Assembly: GCA_964561105.1 (NCBI GenBank)
Contig: CAZLOH010000004.1
Coordinates: 62,001 to 126,000 of the forward strand
Reading direction: 5' to 3'
Length of the DNA: 64,000 nt
Origin: JADLHS01 sp964561105
GTDB lineage: Bacteria > Verrucomicrobiota > Verrucomicrobiia > Limisphaerales > JADLHS01
How positions within the stretch are numbered: position 1 is the first letter of the stretch; each line of letters begins with the position of its first letter. The notes beneath the pieces are model-generated. The model made no database searches and had not been told where the DNA came from. It worked only from the letters and a program-made list of their open reading frames with translations. Below are positions 33,569 through 41,646 of this stretch, piece by piece. The position numbers were made by a program, and so were the translations under genes.

Positions 33569-36448
33569 ATGAAGGCCAACATCGCCAATCTCGATTATGC
33601 CGAGCAGTTGTATGCCGCGTTTCAACACGACCCGGCGTCCGTACCGGCGGAGTGGCGGCGCGTGTTCGAGGACGCGGCGGACGGCAACCCCGCCAACGGA
33701 CACTGGCAGCCGGGACCGTCGTTCACGCCGCGCAATGTGTTCAGCGCCACCGGGAATGACGCGCGCGCGACGCCATCCATCCCGCAACTGGACCCGCTCA
33801 CGGCCAGCTTGAGCGAGCGGCTCCACGATTTCATCCGCAACTACCGCGGCCGCGGACACAAACTTGCCACCTTCGATCCGCTGGGCGAAGCGCGTCCCGT
33901 TCCGGCGGAACTCAAACTGGATTATTACCATTTCACCGAACCCGAGCTGGGTCTGCCGATCCATTGCGCCACCCTGCCCTACCTCGCACCGCTGCCCGTG
34001 CGCGAAATCATCGAGCGCATCCGCAACACCTACTGCCGCTCCATTGGCGCGCAGTTCATGCACATTGACGACATGGCCGTGCGCCGCTGGCTGCTCCCCC
34101 GCATGGAAGCCACGCAGAACCGGCTCGCCTTGTCGCGCGATCTGCAACTGCGCATTCTCACGCGCCTGACCGATGCCGTGATGTTCGAGGAATTCGTCCG
34201 CAAACAATTTGTCGGGGCGAAAACCTTTTCGCTCGAAGGCTGCGAGACGTTGATCCCGCTGCTCGACCTCGCGCTCGAACAGGCGGGCGCGCAGGGCGTG
34301 CGGCATGTGATCCTCGGCATGGCGCATCGCGGCCGCCTCAACGTGTTGGCCAACATCATCGGCATGAGTCCGTGCGAAATCTTCCGCATCTTCGCCGACG
34401 ACGAGCCGGAGAAATCCATCGGCGGCGGCGATGTGAAATATCACCTCGGCCACAGTGGCGAATGGCGGACAGCGGACGGCCACGACATTCATCTCTCGCT
34501 GTGCTTCAATCCGAGCCACCTGGAGTTCGCCAACCCGGTCGTGCTCGGGCGCGTGCGCGCGCGGCAGGATCGCATGGGCGATCGGGACCGCCGCCAGGTG
34601 CTCGGCATCTTGATTCATGGGGATGCGGCGTTCGCCGGCGAAGGGATTGTGCAGGAGACGCTGAATTTCAGCCGGCTGCGCGGTTACGCCACCGGCGGCA
34701 CCTTGCACATCATCGTGAACAACCAGATCGGGTTCACCACCAGCCCGGGCGAGGGTCGCTCAACGGATTACGCGACCGACGTGGCGCGGATGCTGCAAGT
34801 GCCGATTTTCCACGTCAACGGCGAGGACCCGGAGGCGGTGGCCCAAGTGGTGCGGCTGGCGCTCGAGTTTCGGAAGGAGTTTCAACGCGACGTCATCATT
34901 GACCTCTACGGCTACCGGCGCTGGGGTCACAATGAAACCGACGAGCCGTCGTTCACCCAACCCGCGCTCTATCGCGCCATCAAGCAGCGCCCGAGCGTGC
35001 GCGATTCCTATCTCGAACATCTGCTCGAACAAAACGGCCTGACCCGCGACGAAGCGGAGGAAATCACTTTGGCCCGCCGGGAGGAATTGGAAAAATCCCT
35101 GGCCACGGCGCGCTCCGATGCCTGCGTGAGCGACGCCGAGCCGGCCGAACTCTGGCGACCGTATCGCGGCGGACCCGAGCCGCAGGAAGCCGGCCCCTTC
35201 ACCGGCGCGGAGGCGACGCAACTGGCGGAATGGCTGCGGCGCGCCTCGGCCGTGCCGGAGGCTTTTCACCTGCATCCCAAGCTGAAGCATGTGCTGGCGG
35301 CCCGGCGCGAAATGGCGGAGGGCACGAAACCGCTCGACTGGGGCGCGGCGGAAATTCTCGCGTTGGCCAGTCTGGCGGCGGCCGGCGTCCGCATCCGGTT
35401 CACCGGTCAGGACACCGGGCGGGGCACGTTCAGCCATCGTCACGCGGTGCTCTACGATTACGCGGATGGCCATCCGTATGTGCCGTTGCAATCCGTGCAG
35501 GACGGCCAGGCGCCGGTCGAGATTTGCAACAGCCCGCTCAACGAGGCCGGCGCGCTCGGCTTTGAATACGGCTACAGCCTCACCTGCCCGGACGGACTGG
35601 TGATGTGGGAGGCGCAGTTCGGCGATTTTGTCAACGCGGCGCAAGTCATCCTCGACCAGTTCATCACGAGCGGCGAGGACAAGTGGCGGCGGCTTTCCGG
35701 CCTGGTGCTGCTGTTGCCGCATGGCTTCGAGGGGATGGGACCGGAACATTCCAGCGCGCGGCTCGAACGATTCCTCCAACTCGCCGCCGAGGACAACATC
35801 CAGGTCGTGCAACCCACCACGCCCGCGCAATTGTTCCATCTGCTCCGGCGTCAGGTCCTGCGCCCGTGGCGCAAACCGCTCGTCGTCTTTACGCCCAAGA
35901 GCCTGCTGCGCCATCCGCAATGCGTGTCGTCACTGGCCGAGTGTGCGACCGGCGAGTTTCATCGGTGGTGGCCGGACGCCGCGCCCGCCGACCGCATCCG
36001 GCGCGTGCTGCTGTGCAGCGGAAAAATTTACTACGACCTGGCCGCGTATCGCGAGAAACAGTCACACTCCGAAACCGCGATCATTCGCCTCGAAGAACTC
36101 TATCCACTGCGCAAGGAAATGCTCGAACAGGCGTTGCGCCCGTATGCGACGGAGACCCCCGTGTTCTGGGTGCAGGAAGAACCGGCCAACATGGGCGCGT
36201 GGCGTTATCTGCACGAGCGCTTCCGCCGGAAGTTGTTTGACCGTTTCCCATTTGCGCTGGTGAGCCGCGCGGAGTCCGCCAGCCCGGCGACCGGTTCCGC
36301 CAACGCGCACAAGATCGAGCAGGCGCAGCTCATCGCTCGCGCGTTCGGCGATCCCGAGCCCGGCATCGAGACGGTGCTGACCCTGCCCCGACGACGCCGG
36401 GGCAACAAATCAGGAACGACCCAGAAAGAATCAAGCCATGGCCATTGA
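33569..36448 (+). CDS. sucA: 2-oxoglutarate dehydrogenase E1 component
   Basis: 959 residues from the ATG at 33569 (MKANIANLDYAEQLYAAF), the typical N-terminal E2-binding start of SucA. Thiamine diphosphate and catalytic motifs are VILGMAHRGRLNVLANI, GGGDVKYHLG, FNPSHLEFANPVVLG, LIHGDAAFAGEGIVQET and HIIVNNQIGFTTSP. The transketolase-type pyrimidine domain has FTGQDTGRGTFSHRHA and PDGLVMWEAQFGDF. It decarboxylates 2-oxoglutarate and transfers the succinyl group to lipoyl-E2 in the TCA cycle. The length matches the single-chain homodimeric E1. The stop lies 11 bases inside the sucB gene. No E3 gene is present in the window. Confidence 0.96.
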   Translation: MKANIANLDYAEQLYAAFQHDPASVPAEWRRVFEDAADGNPANGHWQPGPSFTPRNVFSATGNDARATPSIPQLDPLTASLSERLHDFIRNYRGRGHKLATFDPLGEARPVPAELKLDYYHFTEPELGLPIHCATLPYLAPLPVREIIERIRNTYCRSIGAQFMHIDDMAVRRWLLPRMEATQNRLALSRDLQLRILTRLTDAVMFEEFVRKQFVGAKTFSLEGCETLIPLLDLALEQAGAQGVRHVILGMAHRGRLNVLANIIGMSPCEIFRIFADDEPEKSIGGGDVKYHLGHSGEWRTADGHDIHLSLCFNPSHLEFANPVVLGRVRARQDRMGDRDRRQVLGILIHGDAAFAGEGIVQETLNFSRLRGYATGGTLHIIVNNQIGFTTSPGEGRSTDYATDVARMLQVPIFHVNGEDPEAVAQVVRLALEFRKEFQRDVIIDLYGYRRWGHNETDEPSFTQPALYRAIKQRPSVRDSYLEHLLEQNGLTRDEAEEITLARREELEKSLATARSDACVSDAEPAELWRPYRGGPEPQEAGPFTGAEATQLAEWLRRASAVPEAFHLHPKLKHVLAARREMAEGTKPLDWGAAEILALASLAAAGVRIRFTGQDTGRGTFSHRHAVLYDYADGHPYVPLQSVQDGQAPVEICNSPLNEAGALGFEYGYSLTCPDGLVMWEAQFGDFVNAAQVILDQFITSGEDKWRRLSGLVLLLPHGFEGMGPEHSSARLERFLQLAAEDNIQVVQPTTPAQLFHLLRRQVLRPWRKPLVVFTPKSLLRHPQCVSSLAECATGEFHRWWPDAAPADRIRRVLLCSGKIYYDLAAYREKQSHSETAIIRLEELYPLRKEMLEQALRPYATETPVFWVQEEPANMGAWRYLHERFRRKLFDRFPFALVSRAESASPATGSANAHKIEQAQLIARAFGDPEPGIETVLTLPRRRRGNKSGTTQKESSHGH

Positions 36449-37619
36449 AATAACCATCCCCGGAGTCGGTGAATCCATCACCGAAGTGCAAATCGCCGAA
36501 TGGCTCAAGGCCGAGGGCGACGCGGTGCAAAAGGACGAGCCGTTGGTGGTGATTGATTCGGAGAAAACAACCCTCGAACTGCCCGCGCCGGAAAGCGGCA
36601 CGCTGGGCAGGATTTTGCACCCGGCCGGCGCGACCGTAAAAATCGGCACCGTCATCGGGCAGTTGGAGACCGGTTCGGGTGCGACCAGCCCGGCCAAACC
36701 CAAATCGGCCGCACCCACCAAAGCGAGCGGAGAGAAATCCAGTCCGTCCGGAAAAAAGGAAACTGCGGTTGCGGAAACCGAAACCGTCGCGCCGAAAGCC
36801 GCCAAATCCGCTACTCCGACCGCCGAGGCGGCCGCGCCCAAGTCGGAAGCCAAAACTGCCGCGCCCAAAAAGCCGGCGCCGGCCGCGCGACCGGAAATGG
36901 CCGCGACCGGTCCGGCCGCGGGCGAGGAAGAAATTGTGCCGATGAGCATGTTGCGCCGCACGGTGGCGCGGCGATTGGTCGAGGCGAAGCAGCAGATGGC
37001 GATGCTCACCACGTTCAACGAGGCGGACATGTCCGCCGTGCAAACGCTCCGCCGCCAACATCAGGAGGCATTCGAGAAGCGTCACCAGGTGAAGCTCGGG
37101 CTGATGTCCTTCTTTGTGAAAGCCGCCGTGGATGCGTTGAAACAGTTCCCGCAAATCAACGCGGAGGTGCGCGGCACGAACATAGTTTATCGCAACACCT
37201 TCAACATCGGCGTGGCCATCGCCACCGGGCGCGGCCTGGTGGTGCCGGTGTTGCGCCGGGCCGAGCGCCTGAGCTTCGCGGATGTGGAGCAGGCCATTGT
37301 GGATTTCGTCGGACGCGCGAAAGAGGGCAAGCTGAAGCCCGACGAACTCGAAGGCGCGACCTTCACCATCACCAACGGCGGCGTGTTTGGCTCCTTGTTC
37401 TCCACGCCCATCATCAACCCGCCGCAATCGGGCATCCTCGGCCTGCACACGATTCAAGATCGTCCAATCGCATTGCAAGGCCAGGTGGTCATCCGGCCGA
37501 TGATGTATCTCGCGCTCACGTACGATCACCGCATCGTGGACGGTCGCGAAGCGGTGCTGTTCACGCGTCGCATCAAGGAAGCCATTGAATCGCCCACGCG
37601 GTTGTTGCTGGAAGTTTGA
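36438..37619 (+). CDS. sucB: Dihydrolipoamide succinyltransferase (2-oxoglutarate dehydrogenase E2), apparently without PSBD
   Basis: 393 residues, overlapping sucA by 11 bases. The N-terminal lipoyl domain (1-78) has lipoylation Lys43 in IDSEKTTLELP. Residues about 80-160 are an Ala/Pro/Lys-rich linker. The catalytic domain (about 165-393) has MSMLRRTVARRLVEAKQ, the FTITNGGVFGSLFSTPIIN region and the active-site TYDHRIVDGREAV with His and Asp. The peripheral subunit-binding domain that normally sits between lipoyl and catalytic domains (SPAxRKLAxE...GxGxxGRVxKxDV) is not visible: the linker runs straight into the catalytic domain. The enzyme should still move succinyl groups to CoA. E1/E3 attachment would have to use another surface. 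Confidence 0.92.
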   Translation: MAIEITIPGVGESITEVQIAEWLKAEGDAVQKDEPLVVIDSEKTTLELPAPESGTLGRILHPAGATVKIGTVIGQLETGSGATSPAKPKSAAPTKASGEKSSPSGKKETAVAETETVAPKAAKSATPTAEAAAPKSEAKTAAPKKPAPAARPEMAATGPAAGEEEIVPMSMLRRTVARRLVEAKQQMAMLTTFNEADMSAVQTLRRQHQEAFEKRHQVKLGLMSFFVKAAVDALKQFPQINAEVRGTNIVYRNTFNIGVAIATGRGLVVPVLRRAERLSFADVEQAIVDFVGRAKEGKLKPDELEGATFTITNGGVFGSLFSTPIINPPQSGILGLHTIQDRPIALQGQVVIRPMMYLALTYDHRIVDGREAVLFTRRIKEAIESPTRLLLEV

Positions 37620-37635
37620 AGCCGGTGGAATGTAG

Positions 37636-37664
37636 CTTTCCTGCGGCGGCGGTTCTGTTAAGCT
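37636..37664 (+). promoter_or_regulatory. Candidate promoter upstream of the ferritin gene
   Basis: CTTTCC (37636-37641), 17 bases, then TAAGCT (37659-37664) within CTGTTAAGCT. It strongly resembles the sucA promoter. It is about 100 bases before the ferritin ATG but only eight before a GTG opening a short leader frame. Confidence 0.45.
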
Positions 37665-37672
37665 GAATCGTC

Positions 37673-37768
37673 GTGAAAAAACGGGCCGACGAATTCACCG
37701 GCGGTTGCGCGGTCGCCAGCGCGGCCGCGCGACGTCGGGAAAGGCAACCAGTCACTGCGCCACCATGA
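37673..37768 (+). CDS. Possible 31-residue leader ORF coupled to ferritin
   Basis: GTG at 37673, eight bases after the candidate -10, opens an uninterrupted frame of 31 codons (basic, KKRADEF at the start, ARRRERQ near the end). Its TGA (37766-37768) overlaps the ferritin ATG (37765-37767). The four-base overlap and the promoter spacing suggest a translated leader coupled to ferritin. There is no family match, and chance cannot be excluded in GC-rich DNA. Confidence 0.3.
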   Translation: MKKRADEFTGGCAVASAAARRRERQPVTAPP

Positions 37769-38295
37769 AACTGCACGCTGAAATCGAGAAAATTCTCAAC
37801 GAACAAATCAACCACGAGTTCTATTCCGCCTATGCCTATCTCGCCATGGCGGGCTGGTTTGAACACCAATCCCTCGGCGGATTCGCCGCCTGGATGACGC
37901 TGCAAGGCCGGGAGGAACTCGGCCACGCGCTCAAGTTCCGTCGCTACTTGTGCGACCGCGGCGGGCGTGTGGTGCTCCTGCAACTGGCCCAACCCAAGGG
38001 GGATTTCAAATCGCCGCTCGAGGTGTTCGAGTTGAGCCTGCAACAGGAGCAACAGGTTTCCAGCCTGATTGATCGCATCTACGACCTGGCGGTAAAACAC
38101 AAGGACCACCCCACCACCTCCTTCCTGCGCTGGTTTCTCGATGAACAGGTCGAGGAGGAAAAAACGGTCCATGACATGATCGCCAAACTAAAACTGGCCG
38201 GCGACAACGCCAGCGGCCTCTTCCTGCTCGATCAACAGGCCGGCGAACGCGCCACCGCGAAACCCGCCGCGGCATCCGCCCCCGACAATCCCTGA
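37765..38295 (+). CDS. Ferritin (FtnA-like)
   Basis: 176 residues. It has a four-helix-bundle ferritin core, with ferroxidase ligands visible in QINHEFYSAYAYLAMAGWF, REELGHALKFRRYL (Glu, Glu, His) and the later QQEQQVSSLIDRIYDLA and DEQVEEEKTVHDMI segments. There is no haem-ligand Met of bacterioferritins. It stores iron as a 24-subunit shell and oxidises ferrous iron, limiting Fenton chemistry. A 25-residue Ala-rich tail (ERATAKPAAASAPDNP) is unusual. The dodecin gene follows after 17 bases. Confidence 0.92.
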   Translation: MKLHAEIEKILNEQINHEFYSAYAYLAMAGWFEHQSLGGFAAWMTLQGREELGHALKFRRYLCDRGGRVVLLQLAQPKGDFKSPLEVFELSLQQEQQVSSLIDRIYDLAVKHKDHPTTSFLRWFLDEQVEEEKTVHDMIAKLKLAGDNASGLFLLDQQAGERATAKPAAASAPDNP

Positions 38296-38312
38296 ACCTC
38301 GATCATCCGCTT

Positions 38313-38519
38313 ATGAAAAACCACGTCTATAAAAACATCGAACTCACCGGCACGTCCACGGTGTCCATCGAAGACGCCATCCAAACGGCCATCAAACGCG
38401 CCGGCAAGACCATCAAGAACCTGCGCTGGTTTGAAGTCACCGAAACGCGCGGCGACATTGACAAGCAGCGCGTCGCCCACTGGCAAGTCACCTTGAAAGT
38501 TGGTTTCACCGTCGAATGA
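38313..38519 (+). CDS. Dodecin family flavin-binding protein
   Basis: 68 residues, the normal dodecin length. It shows the family pattern VYKNIELTGTSTVSIEDAI, then AIKRAGKTIKNLRWFEV, with the flavin-stacking Trp39, and ends WQVTLKVGFTVE. Dodecins form dodecamers that hold flavins or CoA and buffer free flavin. The position directly after ferritin and before DUF2934 and UbiB places it in the stress/redox block. A weak AAAGGC-type ribosome site is seen in neighbouring genes but not here. Confidence 0.93.
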   Translation: MKNHVYKNIELTGTSTVSIEDAIQTAIKRAGKTIKNLRWFEVTETRGDIDKQRVAHWQVTLKVGFTVE

Positions 38520-38529
38520 AAGGCAAACT

Positions 38530-38796
38530 ATGAACTCCCAATCATCCCGCAAACAAACCACTGCCGAACGCGCCTACATTCTGTGGGAACAGGCCGGACG
38601 ACCCGTGGGGCGCGACCAGGAATTCTGGCTCCGCGCCGAGGCCGAACTCGGTGCCGCCGCACCCGCCCGCAGCGCGCCACCGGTCATTCCGCCCGCGTTG
38701 CCCGCGCCGCCGGTCACGGCTCCGGCCGCCCCGGCGCACCAGATTCCGCCGCCGCTCAAGCCGGCGGTGAAGACCCGCCGCCGCGCGCCCCGGTAG
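38530..38796 (+). CDS. DUF2934 domain protein
   Basis: 88 residues from the ATG at 38530, ten bases after the dodecin stop. The N-terminal half is a DUF2934 unit: AERAYILWEQAGRPVGRDQE, with FWLRAEAELG following. The second half is Pro/Ala-rich and ends in a basic TRRRAPR. DUF2934 has no known function and often occurs near stress or polysaccharide genes. The protein is probably cytoplasmic and perhaps nucleic-acid or partner binding through its basic tail (speculative). Confidence 0.82.
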   Translation: MNSQSSRKQTTAERAYILWEQAGRPVGRDQEFWLRAEAELGAAAPARSAPPVIPPALPAPPVTAPAAPAHQIPPPLKPAVKTRRRAPR

Positions 38797-38816
38797 GTCC
38801 GCCGTTCCGGTCCGCC

Positions 38817-40508
38817 ATGCTTTTTCAGCGCTTCCGCAAGATCGGCGCGGCCTATCACCAGGCCCGGCGCGTGCGCGACATCACGGGGGTGTTGCTCAAG
38901 TATGGCTATCACGATCTCGCCGCGCGCCTGCCGCTCCCCCGCGCCACCCGGCTGCCGTTCAAGCGCGTCCGTGAGCAGCAGGCCGAGATCCGGCAACTCA
39001 GTCACCCGGAACGCGTCCGCCGCGCCTGCGAGGAACTTGGCCCGACGTTCGTGAAACTCGGCCAGCTCGCCGCCGCGCGCACTCGCATGTTGCCGCTGGA
39101 GTTCACCGACGAACTCGCCCGGCTGCAGGACCAGGTCGCCCCCCTGCCCTTCGCCGAAGTTCACGCGGTCATCGAGGCGGAACTCCACCGTCCACTCACG
39201 GAGGTGTTCGCCAGCATTGACCCACAACCGCTGGGCGCGGCCTCCATCGGCCAGGTGCATCGCGCCCGACTGGTTTCCGGCGAGGACGTGGTGGTGAAAG
39301 TTCAGCGTCCCGGCATCCAGAAAACTGTCGGAGAAGACCTGGCCATTTTGCGTCACATCGCCGGCCTGGCGGAGGCGCATCTGAGCGAATGGCGCTTCCA
39401 TCGGCCCATGGCGTTGGTGGATGAACTGGCCCGCAGCCTGGAGAAGGAACTCGATTTCACCTGCGAAGCCGCCCACCTCGAACGCTTCGGCTGGCAGTTT
39501 CGCGAGGAACCAACGATTTATCTGCCGGCGGTCTATCTCGAATTCACCACTCCGCGCCTGCTGGTGATGGAATACGTGGCCGGCATCAAAGCCTCCGAGC
39601 TGGCGCAACTCGATGCCGCCGGGCACGACCGCGTGGAGATCAGCCGGCGCATCGCGGACCTGGTGATGAAACAGATTTTTGTCCACGGCTTCTTTCACGC
39701 CGATCCCCACGCCGGCAACATCCAGATCATGCCCGACGGCCGGATCTGTTTCCTCGATTTTGGCATGATGGGTTTTCTGGATCTGCGCACCCGCGAGGCG
39801 TTCGTGGACCTGGTCTGGGGCATTGCGCGACGCAGCGAGACCAGCGTGGCCACCGCGCTGCTCAAACTCACCGAAAGCGAGATCGAGCCGGCGCGCGCGC
39901 AGTTTGAAACCGACGTGGCGGAGTTCATGCACCGCCATTTCTATCGCGCCGCCGGCGAGTTGCGCTTCGGCGAACTCGTCACCAGCCTCGTGCGCTTGAG
40001 CAACAAACATCGGCTGCAACTGCCGCCCGACCTGGTGGTGATGTTGAAATCCCTGAGCCTGACCGAGGAACTGGTCCGCCGGCTCGACCCACAACATGAC
40101 CTGATCGCCCAGGCCACCCCGTTCATGAAACAGACGCGGCTGGATCGCATCCGCCCCAAGCGGGTGCTGGGCAACCTGCTGGAGTTTGGGCAGGAACTGG
40201 CCGAGACCGCGCGGGAAGTCCCGAATGAATTGCGGCGGATCATCTCCCAGATCAAGACCGGGCAGGCGCGCGTGAATTTCCGCCACGAAGGACTCGAACC
40301 CGCCACCAACGCCTTCGAGCGCTCGACCAACCGGTTGTCGTTCGCGCTCGTGGTCGCGGCCTTGATCATCAGTTCCTCGCTGATCGTCCACTCCAAAGTG
40401 CCGCCGCTCTGGGGCGACGTGTCCGTGGTGGGCATCGTGGGCTACCTGCTGGCGGGCGTCATGGGCTTCTGGTTGTTGATCTCCATCTTGCGACACGGGA
40501 AGATGTGA
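38817..40508 (+). CDS. UbiB/ABC1 (AarF) family protein kinase-like ATPase
   Basis: 563 residues from the ATG at 38817, 20 bases after DUF2934. ABC1 family motifs are the KxGQ signature (GPTFVKLGQLAAART), the Ala-rich nucleotide loop QPLGAASIGQVHRA, Lys in DVVVKVQRPG, GFFHADPHAGNIQI and CFLDFGMMG for Mg/ATP. The C terminus has two hydrophobic helices (about 515-535 and 540-560) that anchor it in the membrane. UbiB-like ATPases support isoprenoid quinone synthesis or membrane lipid transport. No quinone genes are nearby, and the stress-operon context suggests a link to oxidative stress tolerance. Confidence 0.9.
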   Translation: MLFQRFRKIGAAYHQARRVRDITGVLLKYGYHDLAARLPLPRATRLPFKRVREQQAEIRQLSHPERVRRACEELGPTFVKLGQLAAARTRMLPLEFTDELARLQDQVAPLPFAEVHAVIEAELHRPLTEVFASIDPQPLGAASIGQVHRARLVSGEDVVVKVQRPGIQKTVGEDLAILRHIAGLAEAHLSEWRFHRPMALVDELARSLEKELDFTCEAAHLERFGWQFREEPTIYLPAVYLEFTTPRLLVMEYVAGIKASELAQLDAAGHDRVEISRRIADLVMKQIFVHGFFHADPHAGNIQIMPDGRICFLDFGMMGFLDLRTREAFVDLVWGIARRSETSVATALLKLTESEIEPARAQFETDVAEFMHRHFYRAAGELRFGELVTSLVRLSNKHRLQLPPDLVVMLKSLSLTEELVRRLDPQHDLIAQATPFMKQTRLDRIRPKRVLGNLLEFGQELAETAREVPNELRRIISQIKTGQARVNFRHEGLEPATNAFERSTNRLSFALVVAALIISSSLIVHSKVPPLWGDVSVVGIVGYLLAGVMGFWLLISILRHGKM

Positions 40509-40649
40509 ATGAACCAACCCCATGGCACCCTTGCCGACGAAGAACGGGGATCAAGCTGCCACCCCGGGTTTCGTTGCCAGCGGGCGGGCCATGGACTGCG
40601 GCGGGAAGCGGAGCGCCACGCCGCTCACAAGATACGATTGTGGGCAAAC
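40509..40649 (+). repeat. Intergenic tract with a GC-rich repeat-like segment
   Basis: Between the UbiB stop and the toxin-tip remnant. The part about 40565-40625 (catggactgcggcgggaagc, ggagcgccacgccgct) resembles short repeats I recall from related genomes as spurious MDCGGKRSATPL peptides. There is no second copy in this window. No gene is called. Confidence 0.4.
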
Positions 40650-40823
40650 GGCGGAACTTCGGGAAGTGGTGGAGATTTCCACTTCTATCGTCAGGACTGG
40701 AACGGATCGTGGTCAGATAAACCGGGAAGCACTCCCGCACGACCAACTCCAGATCCTGGTAACTATCATGGCTATCAAAACTGTGGAGACCTATGTGTGG
40801 CAAATCAACCCATCCATCATTGA
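40650..40823 (+). pseudogene. Remnant of a polymorphic-toxin or Rhs-associated C-terminal tip
   Basis: In the frame ending at TGA 40821-40823 the sequence reads SGSGGDFHFYRQDWNGSW, then SDKPGSTPARPTPDPGNYHG, then YQNCGDLCVANQPIHH. From memory, the GDFHFYRQD.(N/D)G.WS.KPG pattern is the same as a family of C-terminal domains found in Rhs-like and other large secreted proteins. No N-terminal part exists: the frame upstream is repeat-like DNA. It overlaps the start of the lipoprotein gene by 31 bases, as a toxin/immunity border would. It is probably an orphan tip left after rearrangement. Confidence 0.5.
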
Positions 40824-41242
40824 ATCAAATCGCGTGGCTGGCCGGACTCCTCCTAGCATTGTGTGTGGGTGGGAATGGCTGCTCGCCAAATAAAGCAATG
40901 TCAAAGGATGTTCCAAATCCAAATGTCCCACTGAATGTCCCTGGATTTTGCCGTTCGACTAGCGATATCAAAGCATACTTTGATCAACAGGGCGTGCCCG
41001 TGGAACTGAAGGAGGCGAAAGGGAAATCCGAAACTTATCATTTTGTTCTGGCCTATCCTTACTCGGGCATTGATACAACCGACCTGTATTGCTTCGTTCA
41101 ACGTGGTGAAGGATGGTTGATGTTTTTGAACGCGGCCCTCTGGAAAACTCGCCACGGCACTGTTGAGTTTAAGGCTGACGGAGAATTTATGAATGTTGTC
41201 CGTGATGGTGCTGTGGTTCTTAAACTCAATCCTCCAAAATAA
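40793..41242 (+). CDS. Putative lipoprotein, candidate orphan immunity protein
   Basis: 149 residues. The N-terminal helix IAWLAGLLLALCVGG is followed by NGC, a weak lipobox with Cys at about 30. The mature part is small and alpha/beta (SDIKAYFDQQGVPVELKEA; TYHFVLAYPYSGIDTTDLYC; GWLMFLNAALWKTRHGTVEF). I do not recognise a family. The DNA is distinctly AT-richer than the flanks, like the toxin tip and Sel1 gene at 24100-25140. Its overlap with a toxin-tip remnant suggests an immunity protein that stayed after toxin loss; it could also be an ordinary lipoprotein. Confidence 0.6.
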   Translation: MCGKSTHPSLNQIAWLAGLLLALCVGGNGCSPNKAMSKDVPNPNVPLNVPGFCRSTSDIKAYFDQQGVPVELKEAKGKSETYHFVLAYPYSGIDTTDLYCFVQRGEGWLMFLNAALWKTRHGTVEFKADGEFMNVVRDGAVVLKLNPPK

Positions 41243-41646
41243 GAAACGAGCGACCCGCACCAACGGTGACGAGGAACATCCCTCTCGCTTTCAACGCGCC
41301 CGAACGCTCGCCGCCCCGCACCGTCAGGCCGGCTGCGGAATCAAAGGCGAGCCTTCGTGCCGCGCAGAGCGACGCGTCACGGACTGCGTGAAGCCGTACG
41401 CCCCCGGTCATCCGCTTCCGCCCGCTCCACGCGGGCGGGCTGGTCGCAGCGCGACAAGCACTACCTTCACATCCCATTCCCGCGCGAGAACTGCCACGGC
41501 CAACGAGAAAGGGTTCCGGAGGCTCGGCCAGCCGCCATTGCACCGGCATTTCTTCGGACGCCATTTCTCCTTGTTTCGCCCATGGCTTGTCGGCACCATC
41601 CGCGGCACCGTCAACATGATGATGATTTGCATCCGCCGCGCCGGCC
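41243..41646. other. 404-base intergenic region with repeat copy c
   Basis: Repeat family 2 copy c occupies 41347-41510. The 41243-41346 and 41511-41646 parts show no gene or clear signal, and no convincing promoter was found for the DUF4956 gene. Confidence 0.55.
41347..41510 (+). repeat. Dispersed repeat family 2, copy c
   Basis: It shares gtgccgcgcagagcgacgcg, gcgtgaagccgtacgccccc, cgcccgctccacgcgggcgg, ggctggtcgcagcgcgac and gcgcgagaactgcc with copies at 28747 and 28951, same orientation, 12 kb away. Confidence 0.85.

Noticed and set aside
38574..40523. 649-residue minus-strand open frame
   Set aside because: Antisense to the UbiB gene; His/Gln-rich with no recognisable fold.
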